64,000 bases of DNA from Vespula vulgaris (taxonomy: Eukaryota; Arthropoda; Insecta; Hymenoptera; Vespidae): the NCBI RefSeq assembly GCF_905475345.1, contig NC_066604.1, positions 422,501 to 486,500 on the forward strand, read 5' to 3'. The notes under the pieces were generated by a model that saw nothing but the letters and a program-made list of their open reading frames with translations, had not been told where the DNA came from and did not search any database. Every line of letters starts with the position of its first letter. The stretch's first letter is position 1. A program made the translations under genes and the position numbers. This document shows positions 50,060-61,950 of this stretch, in pieces.

Positions 50060-51100
50060 CATACAAAGGAGATGTTAATCTTCTAATAACTAATTAATGA
50101 ATACTTAGATATTGTTGTATCACATCGCGCGATCGTGAAAATTTATTTTGCTATAATTACTGCGACTGTCAGAGTTTGTTTTCCTAAAATATTTTTTTTG
50201 TTTTTTTTTTATTCTTTTATGTTTTTTTTTTATTTGAAAAAAACATAGATAAATATATTTCTATATAATTCTCTTTGGAATTGCAAGCATCCAAAATTAT
50301 TGATTTCAAATTTATAGAATAAGACTCGCCCATTTAAAGAATTAAATCTTTTCGTTTACTTTTCTATTAAAATTTTATATTTTATTTTTTTTTTATTTAA
50401 CAATAGATATATAAAAAGTTGTATACGCAGTAAGTAACTATATTTGATTAAACGAACGAAAAAAAGATGGATCTCACTTTTTTACGCATTTTACTCAATT
50501 TATGAAAAGAAGACATATACAGATTTCTAGTTACAGATTTCTTAAAACTCATAAATAAGAAAAAAAACGGGAAAACAAGACAAATATTTTCTTGAAATCA
50601 AAACCTTCGCGTTCAGAACTTCAAAAAAGAGAACAATTACATGTTAAACAATTACATACTAAAATGTCATGTAGCAATTACAAATCTGATTCTAAAATAA
50701 TCAAAAGTTTATCTGAACATTAAAAGTCAAACTGATTTCCTCTCTATATATATATGTGTGTGTGTGTGTGTTTTATTTAAAATAAATCCATAAAATACAT
50801 TTAAATTTCGAGTTTGATCTTTTACATTATTATTATTATTATATATTATGACATATATGAACATAATACAATATACTATGTCGAGGAACGCGTAACGTGA
50901 TAGTAACCATAAATATCTAAGTATCTATCCCGAGGGAAAAAATGATTAAGTACGCTCTTATGAAATCTTTAAATTTTTTCGAAATAATGTTTCGACGTAT
51001 ACGATATATTTCTACAATCAATGATCTCAATTAGAGAAAATGTAATAAACCGTAAATATTCGGATGCCGTTTGATATTTTCCAAGACATGTTTTATCAAA
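50060..51100. other. AT-rich DNA, no gene
   Basis: Low-complexity A/T DNA with a short TG run (50755-50772) and an ATT run (50827-50842). No exon is supported. Confidence 0.55.
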
Positions 51101-51118
51101 CTCCTTTGAACACACCCA

Positions 51119-51121
51119 TCT

Positions 51122-51162
<41 letters not shown>

Positions 51163-51450
51163 GTAGAGTGGAATAAGATGAAGAAGATCTTTGAATCTTC
51201 GCGCGTGGGCGAATCGTGCGGCACGCGCCGACACGCGCGCACGAGTATAAATTTCTACTCCTCTCTTTCTTCATCGTTCCTACCACGAAAGCCTTTTATT
51301 CCGTCCTCGCTCGACGGGTGGTACCATACGCTTATTTCTCTTTTCTCTTCCACACTTCAACCTCTCTTACTTTCTATCTCTTTCTCTCTCTCTCGCATTC
51401 GCACTCGCACTAGCTTTCCTTCCTTTTCTTTCTCTTTCTCTCTCTAACCA
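51119..51450. other. CT tracts and a GC-rich patch
   Basis: (CT)n lies at about 51127-51160. The sequence gcgtgggcgaatcgtgcggcacgcgccgacacgcgcgc near 51202-51240 is one of the GC peaks of the window. Open frames on both strands cross it, but none has domain support. Confidence 0.4.
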
Positions 51451-51539
51451 CTTTCCCAGTCTTCCTTCACTCTTTGGAGCTATGTACGTCGAAAATCGTC
51501 CAACGTTTAAACGACGCGAATCCCTTCGAACATCAAAGT

Positions 51540-52915
51540 TAACAAATTAGAAATGAGATCAAGTTCAATATGTACTCACGAATCCAAGTCTATTTCAATA
51601 ACCTAGTTCCATTTAATAGGTTTCTATTACCATTCAAAATTCAATAAAGTTTCGATTATTATACTTACAATGTAATCATTTTATGTAAGCTTGTTTCAAA
51701 CTCTAGGATGTCGATTTTAGAACTTTAAAGCGAGTATAGACTCGCAGAGATATTTATAGATAATTCGATGGTAAAAACATTCCAACTTTTCATAAGTAGT
51801 ACTCGAAATTTTAGTGTTAAAAATACTGTAGGTTGGTAACTCAGGATAGGATCAAGTTCAATATATATTTATAAATCTGGATCAGTTTCAATAATTTCAT
51901 TCCATTTCATGGATTTCGATTACTACTCCAAAGTCAATAAAGTTTCAATCATTATACTTGCTATGTAATCATGTTGAGTACGTTGGTTTAAAACTCTAGA
52001 ATAAGAGTACCTGTAGATTCGAAAAAGTATTTATAAATAGTTCGATATTAGAAATATTTCAATCTTTCACCAATAATAGTCGAATTTTTATTGTTAAAAA
52101 TTCTAAAGGCTGGTAACTAGGAATAGAATCAAGTTCAATATATATTTACGAATCTGGGTCAGTTTCAATAATCTAGTTTCATTTAATGGATTTCGATTAC
52201 TACTTCAAAGTCAATAAAGTTTCAATCATTATACTTGCTATGTAATCATATTAAGTAGGTTGGTTTCAAACTCTAGAATAAGAGTACCTGTAGATTCGAA
52301 AAAGTATTTATAAATTCGATTTATAGTTCGATGTTAGAAATATTCGAACTCTTCACAAGTAATACTCAAATTATAAGCGTTAGTACGATACGGATAGCTG
52401 ATTGTATCATTAAATATTGTATCGGTACTTTAATTTTTAACATATCACGATTCTTGATGGCTGTGAATTGAGAAGTTAGTTAAAAAGAAAAGATTATTAA
52501 AAGCTATAGGCTAGTAGTAACTAATGATAGGATTAAGTTCAATACGTATTTACGAATCCGAGTCAATTTCAATAACCTAGTTTCATTTAATAGATTTTGA
52601 TTACTATTCGAAAGTCGATAAAATTTCAATGATTACACTTGTAAAGTAATCATACTATGTAGGTTAGTTTAAAACTTTTAAATAAGGGTATCTGTAAATT
52701 CGAAAATGTACTTGTAAACAGTTTGACATTAGAAATATTCCAATCTTTCACAAGTAATACTCGAATTTTAAGCGTTAATACGATACGGATAGTTGATTAT
52801 ATCATTAAACATTGTATCGGTATTTTAACTTTTATCATATCACATTTTCGATTACCAAGAATTAAGAGGTTAATTAAAAACGTTAAAAAGATTATTGCAA
52901 ACTACAGGATGCGAT
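51540..52915. repeat. Diverged tandem repeat, about 280-400-bp unit, four copies
   Basis: The phrase gatcaagttcaatat.tatttacgaatc..agtc.atttcaataa.ct.gtt recurs near 51558, 51851, 52129 and 52532. It is followed by gattactattc.aaagtcaataaagtttcaat.attatacttg.tatgtaatcat. The last two units carry an extra segment (gcgttaatacgatacggata g.tgatt.tatcattaaa), so unit length changed during growth of the array. Confidence 0.82.
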
Positions 52916-52929
52916 GACAATCATTTCAT

Positions 52930-53160
52930 TATTCGATCAAAGTATGTAGTTATAAAAGATTCGAATCTATTCGGTCAGAGTTCGAATATACTTGAAAGTA
53001 CCATTTATACTTTTCAAAATATTTAGAAAGAGTTCGAATTTATTTCGTCTGGTTTCGAGTCTACTCGAAAATTATTGCTTTCCAATTTTGAAGTACTTAT
53101 GAAACGTTCGAAACTATTCAGTTAGATTCAAGCCTACTTGTAAATATACTTGATCTCATC
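52930..53160. repeat. Short tandem repeat, about 80-bp unit, three copies
   Basis: gttcgaatctattcggtc agagttcga.t.tacttgaaa-type phrases recur near 52958, 53030 and 53105. Confidence 0.6.
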
Positions 53161-53361
53161 CCTGTTCATAATGCTATCTTGTAAATGTCAGCGACATTTA
53201 TCAACCGATTCGAGTATTGTCAAATCGTTTGCCGTTTACTGCATTGACCACCATGACGGTCCCTCTTACAACGTGATAAATATTCATCAGGCTCGATTAA
53301 ATATTCCGTCGTTCGAGAGGAACTTGAACGGCTTCAAGGAGCCGATACCTTTTTTTTTCAG

Positions 53362-53492
53362 CATCCTTCCTAAGAATTTTCAATCTCGTATGGCTTCTTT
53401 TTACATCGGATTTCTCATCCAACCGGAAGTTCACTTTCAATTCAAAGGTTACTTACCTTAACGATGATCCGACGATTTTCATCAACGTGCGC
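53362..53492 (+). other. Possible coding exon, 131 bp
   Basis: A strong acceptor (cctttttttttcag|CATCC) and consensus donor (GTGCGC|GTGAGT) bound a GC-richer stretch. Entered in phase 1 it is fully open for 43 codons (hydrophobic LVWLLFTSDFSS, then KFTFNSKVTYLNDDPTIFIN) and leaves in phase 0. That entry phase fits exon 34923-35052, so a direct join is possible in principle. A competing minus-strand donor (TTAAG|GTAAGT near 53459) overlaps it, and the family is unrecognised. Confidence 0.25.
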
Positions 53493-53509
53493 GTGAGTCC
53501 ATGCAAACG

Positions 53510-54840
53510 TGTTAAAAAAAAAAAAAGAAATAAAATCTCATAAATTTAAATAAATTATAATATAAAAAATACAATATACATTCGTTCCTCGATTTACATG
53601 GCTTACTTTTTTTTAAGCGTTCTTTTTTGATTTTTTAATTTTTTTTTTTTTTATTCACACGGACTGTTTATATGAGATTTCAATTTACGCGATCCTTTCT
53701 ATTTTTTTTTTTTTTTATTGTTAGTGATCATACTTTGTAAGAACAGTTTACCTCAATAAACTACTAAGAACTAATATTTACTGACATCCGATTCTTACTG
53801 GTACATTCAAAAATTGATTGTTGTGCCGTGCTCAGTAAAAGTTGGAACTAATCCGTTGAACAAATCGTTGAAACAAGAACTATAGAAATTAACACACAAT
53901 TGCATCGTAACTCACTTGTTTATTACTTTATTATAATGACTTTGTGCCAATTGAAAAAGATAAGATCAATGGTTTTGGATTCTGATTCGTATCTCGACAA
54001 TAAATCAAGTTTATTATGATTTCTTTTATATTTTATTAGCGTTTTTTTTTAAGATGGAGAAAGATAGAGGTTGATAAAAATATGTAAAATAAATCATTGT
54101 ATGATTTATATCGCTTTTTTTTCTTTAATATTTTTTTTTTTTGTACTGGTGGACTCCTTTTATGGGGTTTTCTTCTGCGTAAAAAAAAAAGAAAAGAAAA
54201 ACCCTCGTGGAACAGATAAGTCACGTTAAATGTAGGGTCGAGTGTAATCTCATACACACACACAGACGCATAGAAAAAAAAACGAATGTGATCCCTGACC
54301 ACACTGGAATATTTCGACTTAAGACATAAAATTTCTCAAAAGCTAACGTTTCCTAAACTACGCAGTTACACATACATTTACTCCTATGTACATACACCCG
54401 ATCAAACATATCCTAATCTTAAAGTAAGCATAGACTTATCTATATTTCGTAGGATTTGAAATATAATATCTATGATAGTTTCTTATATTTTTCTTTTTTC
54501 TTCTGATTTACTTTGGAAACATTAACCGAAACTGTTGGCACGAGTTAGAAACATTTTGTACATTTCGTCGAAATAGAATGGACACTCAAAGCCACCCTTG
54601 CTCCTTCTACCTTCGGACACAAGAGGGAACATAATGAGGGTTCGAAAGCTCTCTCAAAGCTAAGAGGAAGAGAGGGAAAGAGAGAGAAAGAGAGAGACAG
54701 TATGTTGCTCCCTATAGGTACTTCCACTTCTGTTCGGCTTTTTCATCTCGTTCTTTCCACTTTTCTTTTTCTCTTTTGCCAATCTTTTTTTACACATACA
54801 CACACACACAAACACACATTCGCATACACAGGAACATACG
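53510..54840. other. AT-rich DNA with poly-A/T and a short CA run
   Basis: Several poly-T runs lie at 53640-53725 and 54115-54145, and CA runs near 54255 and 54795-54825. No exon is supported. Confidence 0.55.
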
Positions 54841-55709
54841 TACAGGGTGTCCCGTTTATCTCGAAAAATTAGGATATTTCGTGATATTGAATCTACTAAA
54901 TAGAATTTGTTTTACTTCTTTAAAAATTAAAAGAAGAAAAAACAAGAATTTTTTTTCTCTTGTTTAGCACGGAGGGTCATATCGCATAATGAAGTTAACT
55001 TTCTTTTTTTTAAAAGAGGGTCGAACGATTTCGAGGAAAATTTTGAAGCTTAATTAATATTTTTAAACGGACACTGTTTATTCTTTTTTCTTTATATTCA
55101 AATGTTGAATATCATTTCATTTTCATATTGAAAAATTGCCGTATGTAATCATTTATTGTTATAAAATGATATGTTATATCATAAATTTGTGATTTCCTGA
55201 GGATTGTATTTATCGTATCGACAATCGTTAGCTATTAGACTGTATGCTATAAACAAATGTTACATTTTTTACCTCCCTTTATAATCCTCAAATTACATAT
55301 CTAACTCATTTTACAATAATAAATGACTCGTGTATGACAGGTCGTTCAATTCGTTTGAGCAAATGTCGAGCTACGAAAAGAAAAACAATATGTAGTTCCA
55401 CTTTCTCTCTCTCTCTTTTTCTCTTTCAAAAAACGAAAAAAAAAGAAAAAATAAACTTTTGACCATGACTTACTAGTGGATCTGCAAAAGACAAAACAAA
55501 ACAGAAAAAACGAAACAAAAATATCGTCATCGTACGTTGCGACATTTCGTATCAAACAAACCTATGAAAAAAATATTTTTTTTCCCTTTCCTCTTTCCTC
55601 TATTTTTTCTTTCTTTATTCCTTTTTTTCTCTTTTTTTTTATTTTTTTGATAAATTCACTCTTTAACGAACTATTCCAATTTTTCGAGATATAAACGTTA
55701 CACCCCGTA
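54841..55709. mobile_element. MITE-like element, 870 bp, about 36-bp inverted ends
   Basis: The left end TACAGGGTGTCCCGTTTAT, continuing CTCGAAAAATTAGGAT, matches the reverse complement of the right end (TACGGGGTGTAACGTTTAT, then ATCTCGAAAAATTGGAAT). There are a few substitutions and one 2-bp indel. TA starts both ends. No transposase is inside, so it is non-autonomous. A copy of the cagggtgtcc end word occurs at 26116 and cagggtgtca at 33979. Confidence 0.85.
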
Positions 55710-55928
55710 TATACGTGTGTATATATATATACATATATACGTGTATATACATACACACATATATATATATATATGTATATATACACATACCTGTAGAACG
55801 ATCTAGTTGAAGCTGTTGTTTCCCGAATGGGTTCAATATATGTATGCATGGACTCACATATCGAAAGGGGTTGAACATCGATCGTCATAACTCGCAGTAC
55901 ACGATACTCAACTTCAAGTTCCTTCATT

Positions 55929-56001
<73 letters not shown>

Positions 56002-56660
56002 TCATTTCGAAATGTTCAACCTGAGACAATACGTATAGAATACCAAGCAGAAATTTAATTAGCAAACTCTTCCTACGACAACAGATGCACGATAGGGTTC
56101 GAACTTCATTTCGAGTGCTCTCGTATGCGTGCATTTTTTTTTTCTTTCTCTCAATTTTTTTTCTTTTTTTCTTTTTTTCCTCTCTCTATCTCTCTCTTTA
56201 ACCCTCTAACCCTTCTTGTCCCACTCTTTCATTTTCCTTTGAAAAAATATTTCTTCGTTCTCCTTTTGCAAATAACACCCCTGATTGCTTCGATTCGTTC
56301 AACGTGTGTTCTAATCCCTTCCTCCCCCCTCCCCCGATCAACCGACCAACCAATCGCCTACTTCAATTGCTTCTCTTTCTCGATTACCGGTGAGGATTTA
56401 ACGCGAAAAGTTTTTAACGAGCAGGAGCCTTCAATTATTCTGCAAGTTGCTCGCGTACGATATCACCCTCGATGGTACTACGTTTCTCTTAAAATCGAGA
56501 TATTTCTCTTTGTTCTTTTTTCTTCTTTCTTTTCTTTTCTTTCCTTTCTTATTTCCTTTTTCTTTTCAAGATCGTCGCTCGCGATAATCGTGACTTTATG
56601 GTTGATTTGTTTGGAAAAAGGAAATGAAAAAAGAAAAAGAAAAGGAAATCCAATAAAAAG
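55710..56660. other. Intronic DNA with a long CT tract
   Basis: TA/CA-rich DNA lies at 55715-55790 and (CT)n of about 70 bp at 55926-55994. The frames of S/L and R/E residues, including a 190-codon minus-strand one, come from these tracts. Confidence 0.75.
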
Positions 56661-56679
56661 GATGAGAAAATTCGAAAGG

Positions 56680-57570
56680 TGGTAATTGTGATCAGCGTGC
56701 TCTCTTTCTTTCCTTCTCGTTTGATTTTATTTTTTCTTCTTCCTATTCTTCTTTCTCTTCTGTAACAAAAAATAGGAAATCTTCTTTCTTTCGGTTGATT
56801 TATTTAGAAAATAAGAAATAAAGAAAGGAAGAAAGAAAATCGGGTAAGAAAATTCAGAGAATTTATGTAGATTTGGATTTTTATTGATTCAAAGAAAGAA
56901 AAACAGATAAGAAAAGTGAGAAAATTCACAAGATGGTAATCTTAACCAGCGTGCTCTAATTTTTCTCTTTTTCGTTTGTTTTCATTTTTTCTTCTTCTTC
57001 TTCTTCCTTCTTTTCCGTAAAAAAAAAAAGAAAAAATTTTTTACGTTATTTATTTAGTTAGTTTTTTAGATTAAGAAAGTTAATTTATTTTTATTAAAAA
57101 AGAAAAAAATCAGATGAGAAACGTGAAAAAATTTGAAACATGACAATATTCACCAGCGTGCTCCCATTTTTTATTTACATTTTGTCTTCTTCTTTTTCTT
57201 CCTTCTTTTCTGTAAAAGGAAAAAAGATATTTTGTGAGATTGATTCATTCAAAAAAAAAAAAAAAAAGAAAGAAAAAAAAATCAAGACAGTTGAAAAAAT
57301 CTATATAGATGATGCTTTCGATTGGTTAATTGATTTAAAAAAAAGAAAAAGAAAAAAGGATCAGATAAGAAAGTTGAGAAGATCTATTTAAATTTTGATT
57401 TTGATTGGTGAATACATTATTAAGAAAAAAAAGAAACAAAAAAAAAGAAAAAATAAATTAGGTGAGAAAGGTGGTAATCGCAACCAGCGTGCTCGCATAT
57501 TTTTTTTCTTCCTCGTTTGTTTTCGTTTTTTCTTTTTCTTTTCCCTTTTTTCTTCCTTCTTTTCCGTAAA
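56680..57570. repeat. Diverged tandem repeat, about 205-330-bp unit, four copies
   Basis: The anchor accagcgtgctc recurs near 56692, 56947, 57152 and 57484. Each is followed by tttt..tcgttt..ttt and cttcttcttcc.tcttttc.gtaaaa, and preceded by gagaaa.t.gaaa..tggtaatc. Confidence 0.82.
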
Positions 57571-57629
57571 AAAAAAGGAAGAAAATAGAAATAATCAAAG
57601 AAAAAGAAGAAGAAGAAGGAAGGGCACAG

Positions 57630-57790
57630 ACAATATCTTTCAGGTAGCCAAGGGCCTGGCTGGCAGACTAGAAACTACTTTGCGGTTCTTAAGCAGAAGC
57701 CAGGAGCTCGTCTTTCTCTTCGGGACCAGTTTCTCTTGGTGCTTCACCTCGGTCTTCTTGTTTTTGCTTACCCATAGCCTCGCGATCCTG
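57630..57790. other. Isolated GC-rich island, possible exon on either strand
   Basis: gtagccaagggcctggctgg and the following 130 bp stand out from the repeats on both sides. A plus-strand acceptor-like sequence (aatatctttcag) precedes it. Frames are open on both strands (plus: VAKGLAGRLETTLRFLSRSQ; minus: KRKTSSWLLLKNRKVV). No family is recognised and no donor is decisive. Confidence 0.25.
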
Positions 57791-57795
57791 TCCCT

Positions 57796-57837
<42 letters not shown>

Positions 57838-58546
57838 CGTCCTTTCATGTCCTCCACCTTCTTCCTCGTCTCCCTTCTTGCCCAACCTCCTCCATTTATT
57901 CTTATTCTTGGAAGAATTCAGTGGTTCTCAACCAGATCGGTATAATTAATTCCAAATATTTAATACATCCGAGTATTACAAAACTTTGTCTAAAGCTAAC
58001 AACAAAGTGGGATTATTCTTAAAAACTCGCGTGTTACTTTTCGTTACGTTTTCTTTCTCTTCGTTTTTTTTTTGGGGGGGGGGAGGATACAGTTTTGTTT
58101 AGTAGACAGAGGAACGGCTACGTACAAGTTTTTGTTTTTGTTTCCTTTTATTTTTTTTCCTCTTTTTTATTTTACTTTTCTTTTTTTTATGATCGAAATA
58201 TCTTCCTTCTTGGTTCTGAGGCGAACGAAATATAAAAAAAGAGGAACGGTGATTCCAGCATCTCGAAAGCTGCAATAAAACGTTCCTCACCGGCACTTAT
58301 ATTCGACCAGGACACGATATATATTAACGAGTTTTTTATTTAATTACCATCCTGTCGTGCAGTCATTACGTTCGGTAATAACTTTATCGAGACTGTCCCT
58401 TTTCTTCTCTCTCTGTCTCTCTCTTTTGCTCTCTCTCTTTCTCTCTTTCTCTCTCCCTTTCTCTCTCCCTTTGGCAATTTTTACACTTTTCACCCTATCA
58501 TTGTCGCATTTCTTTTTAATCTTAAATATGAGTATAAAGATTTCGC

Positions 58547-58596
<50 letters not shown>

Positions 58597-58850
58597 AAAA
58601 AATATATACTTTTCTTTCTTTTTGATTTACTATATATTATATCTTTGCTATACATTTATTTTCTTATTACTATACATTGTTATTCTTTACATTATATTTT
58701 ACTATAGATTTTATTTTCTTTTTATATTACTATACATCATATTTTTCATTATTGTATATTATATTTTATTATTTTTCTAATTATTAAAACTTTCCTATAT
58801 TATTAAAACGATTATAAAATATATATATATATATATATATATAATATGAG
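57791..58850. other. CT, G, and TA tracts with unique spacers
   Basis: (CT)n lies at about 57795-57838, an unusual run of ten or more G at 58073-58083, (CT)n at 58408-58472 and (TA)n at 58550-58591 and 58820-58843. No exon is supported. Confidence 0.7.
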
Positions 58851-58854
58851 AAAA

Positions 58855-59452
58855 ATGATGAGAAATGATTGCAAAGAGAGCACCACAAATACAATTTTAC
58901 AAATGGAGAAACTCCATTGGCGCGCGTTCATTCGTACGAGAAAATTCGATTGGAGAAATCGTACGAGGAATCGATCTCCGGGAAAGATCAATGAGGCCGC
59001 GTTGTTTCACGTACGTATATGTTTCTTTTCATTCCTTTTCCTTCTTCCTGAACGACAGCATCTTCTTCTTCTTCTTCCTCTTTCTTCTTTTTCTTCTTTT
59101 TCTTCCTCTCTTTCTTCTTGTTCTTCTTCTTCTTCTTCTTTTTTCTTCCTAAAGAGAATTTCGGACGATCGACTTTCACGACCAAAACCAAATCTTTTTT
59201 TTTGTTTTTTTTTTATTTCTTTTTTTTTCTCTTTTATATCAGATCGATGAACGCCAAACGAACGTTGCCCCTCGCAAATTCTTTCCTTTCGAGCGAAAAA
59301 TACCAAGCTTATTTCCCGACACGGAAACGGGATCCTTTATCCATCTCATCCTCCTACGTTTTATACTTGTAAAAATACTCCTTCCGTCTTCCTTTTCTCT
59401 CTCTTTTTCTTCACTACCTCACTCTCTCTTTCTTTTTCTTTGTTTCTTTCCT

Positions 59453-59491
<39 letters not shown>

Positions 59492-59885
59492 GCCTCCGAA
59501 GAACGAAAGGAAACTTCAATGCGAATCGACCGCTTCGAAAAGAAACGTGCGTGTATTTAATTAAACCGAGCGTATACATACCTTGATGTCGTTTTTGAGT
59601 CATGTCAAATTACAAATCAAGGAGACAGAAACTCCAGAAAGAAAAGAAGAAAAAGAAAACTAAAGAGAGATAAAGCGAGAACAAAATAGATAGAGAAAGA
59701 GATAGAGAGAAAGATAAAGAAAAGAAGATAACAAATCAAAGGAAAAAGTACACAAACACAAAGCACAATGTCCCTTCTCATTCCCTAAGGGAAGTCAATG
59801 TCGTCGTGGCGGTCAAGGAACGAAAAGGTCGACCGCACCTCTTTCAGCTTCCCTCTCTTTCTTTTGCAAAAATAAGTAGTAGGAA

Positions 59886-59926
<41 letters not shown>

Positions 59927-59930
59927 ATAG
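58855..59930. other. Unique patch followed by CTT, CT and TAG repeats
   Basis: A GC-richer start (58910-59020) ends at a donor-like CAC|GTACGT. (CTT)n lies at about 59060-59145, (CT)n at about 59457-59490 and (TAG)n at about 59876-59930. The S-rich and Y-rich frames are repeat translations. Confidence 0.6.
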
Positions 59931-60022
59931 TTTAATAGTATGTAGTAATAGTATAGTAGTAGTGGTAGTAGTAGTTCCATTACCTGGCCATCAATCTCGT
60001 CCACTTCTCAAGGCCCTCAGTC

Positions 60023-60029
<7 letters not shown>

Positions 60030-60081
<52 letters not shown>

Positions 60082-60419
60082 CAGAGAGTGATGCTGGCAA
60101 ACAGAATCGAGTCTTATTTCGAATTGAAAATATATTAAATAAAAAAGAAAGAGAGAGACAGAGTGAGAGAGAGAAAGAAAGAGAGAAGAAAAAAGAAGGG
60201 TAGGAAGGGACCACAAGAGACCTTCAAGGATCAGGTTATGCTAACTGGAGCTTCTACGTCCTACGCTCATCCATTTATATGTAGTAGTTGCACTCTGTGT
60301 TCTTCTGTAGGGAAAAGAACGCGTGTTCCTTAATACGTATATATATACTTATATATATGTATATATGTACGTATATGCGTACATATACATACATGTATAT
60401 ATGATGCATGGATGTATAG

Positions 60420-60455
<36 letters not shown>

Positions 60456-60460
60456 TGCGT
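60030..60460. repeat. (GA)n and (CT)n tracts
   Basis: (GA)n occupies about 60035-60077, a second GA-rich tract 60148-60190 and (CT)n 60423-60453. TA/CA-rich DNA lies between. Confidence 0.9.
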
Positions 60461-60592
60461 GTGTGTGCTGTGTAACGCGTGCGTTTACGTGGAAGATCGA
60501 AAGGAGGAACTTTACTTCTACGGAATCGAGTCTCCTCTCTCGGAGAGAGGAAATCTCGCAAAGGATGAAAAAGGAACGAAAGAGGAAGAGAA

Positions 60593-60594
<2 letters not shown>

Positions 60595-60652
<58 letters not shown>

Positions 60653-60660
60653 TCGACGAC
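60595..60660 (+). repeat. (GAC)n trinucleotide repeat
   Basis: About 20 GAC triplets. In one frame they give poly-aspartate inside a 125-codon open frame (60412-60789) that also translates a CT tract. There is no start context or domain, so it is treated as a microsatellite in GC-richer DNA. Confidence 0.9.
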
Positions 60661-60779
60661 GAGGAAGACGCGAATCGTCGTTACCTACGAAGAGTTTCCT
60701 ATAAGGAATCGACGCTTTTACGATCTTTCACGTTCTTCGGACGAATCGGTTTAAGATATACCTCGTTTACCACTACGAC

Positions 60780-60792
60780 GACTATATAAAGA
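60780..60792 (+). promoter_or_regulatory. TATA-box-like sequence
   Basis: actatataaag follows a GC-richer stretch and precedes pyrimidine-rich DNA. A promoter here is possible but has no other support. Confidence 0.2.
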
Positions 60793-60980
60793 CTTTCGAC
60801 ACACGTTTCTTTTTTCTTTTTTCTTTCTTGCTCTCTCGGATATTTTCTTTTCTTTTTTTTTGTTTTTTGATTTCTTTTCTTTTTTGTTTTTCTTTTTTTC
60901 CCCGACATCTTTTTTCTCTTCCCTTTTTTTCCCATTTTTTTTCTTTCTTTTTTTGTCGGACATCTTTTTTTCTTCTTCTC

Positions 60981-60982
<2 letters not shown>

Positions 60983-61030
<48 letters not shown>
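60983..61030. repeat. (CT)n microsatellite
   Basis: About 45 bp of CT. With the following T/C-rich DNA it forms a long pyrimidine tract before the possible exon at 61072. Confidence 0.95.
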
Positions 61031-61071
61031 CTCTCGCTCTCTCTTTTTCTCTCCTCTTTTTCTCTGACGAG

Positions 61072-61270
61072 CAAAGAAATATAACACGTTTCGTATCTTT
61101 AGCGAAGAAATCGACTGGAAAGCCATTTCCTTAGAGAGATGTAAAATAATCGGGTCGTTTAACGATACGCTCGATAATCCGATGGGTAATCGAGCGACGA
61201 AATCGATCGGACGGTTATTAAAGTTGATACAAACGATGCACGTCTCGAAAGCATCGGAACGTTACATTGT
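61072..61270 (+). other. Possible coding exon after a pyrimidine tract
   Basis: A long pyrimidine tract ends in tctctgacgag, a usable acceptor. The frame from about 61069 is then open to a donor-like CATT|GTATGT near 61270 and reads as ordinary protein (FSEEIDWKAISLERCKIIGS, then DNPMGNRATKSIGRLLK). No domain is recognised. Open frames of this length occur by chance in the GC-richer patches, so support is weak. Confidence 0.2.
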
Positions 61271-61283
61271 ATGTATATACGTA

Positions 61284-61285
<2 letters not shown>

Positions 61286-61329
<44 letters not shown>

Positions 61330-61499
61330 TGTATGTACTCTGCAATTTCGCGTTCGCCACCTCGTCGGGACTAATTTTGAGAATTATCGAGCGTCCGTGA
61401 AACCCACCCACGTATTCTCAACGTTCGGTCCTGCAACGAATCGAAGAAGGAAGTTAAGAGAAAGAGAGAAAGAAAAAAAAGAGAGATATATATATATAT

Positions 61500-61530
<31 letters not shown>

Positions 61531-61674
61531 CTCATGCGTGCATACACGCGAAACGCAGCATTATGCAAGAACGAAGTGGAGCTCCGCTCGCGTCCTTATT
61601 TGTAGACTGCAATTTCGCAGGTACCTCTACCTAAGAAAGAAAAAAGAAGAGAAAGAGAGAGAGAGAAAAAGAAG

Positions 61675-61705
<31 letters not shown>

Positions 61706-61950
61706 GATTATATCGAAAGAAGAAAATTGAGCCACCCACGTTGAACTTTCCATCCGAGTACGGTTGGTAGGTGCGCCATTTCGAGGGCGAGAACGTGATT
61801 ACCGAAAGATAATTATAATTAGGTTCTTTTCGAAAAAGCTAATTCGAAGAAGAATATTTTTTAAGAGAAAGAGAGAGTGCTTACATACACATGTACATAT
61901 ACATACATATATATATACACACACACAAACATACACACACGCGTAACGCA
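61286..61950. other. TA, GA and CA tracts with unique spacers
   Basis: (TA)n lies at about 61287-61323, GA tracts at 61462-61530 and 61640-61705, and CA/TA-rich DNA at 61885-61945. No exon is supported. Confidence 0.7.

Noticed and set aside
53150..53461. 103-codon plus-strand frame
   Set aside because: It crosses a strong splice acceptor at 53361 and has no recognisable domain. The spliced frame was kept instead as a weak exon candidate.
55562..56134. 190-codon minus-strand open frame
   Set aside because: Most of it translates a (GA)n tract (RE repeats), TA/CA runs and A-rich DNA. It has no domain or splice context.
56125..56685. 186-codon plus-strand frame
   Set aside because: F/S/L-rich translation of pyrimidine-rich DNA; no domain, no splice sites.
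60412..60789. 125-codon frame with poly-aspartate
   Set aside because: It joins translations of a CT tract and a (GAC)n tract; no start context, domain or splice support.
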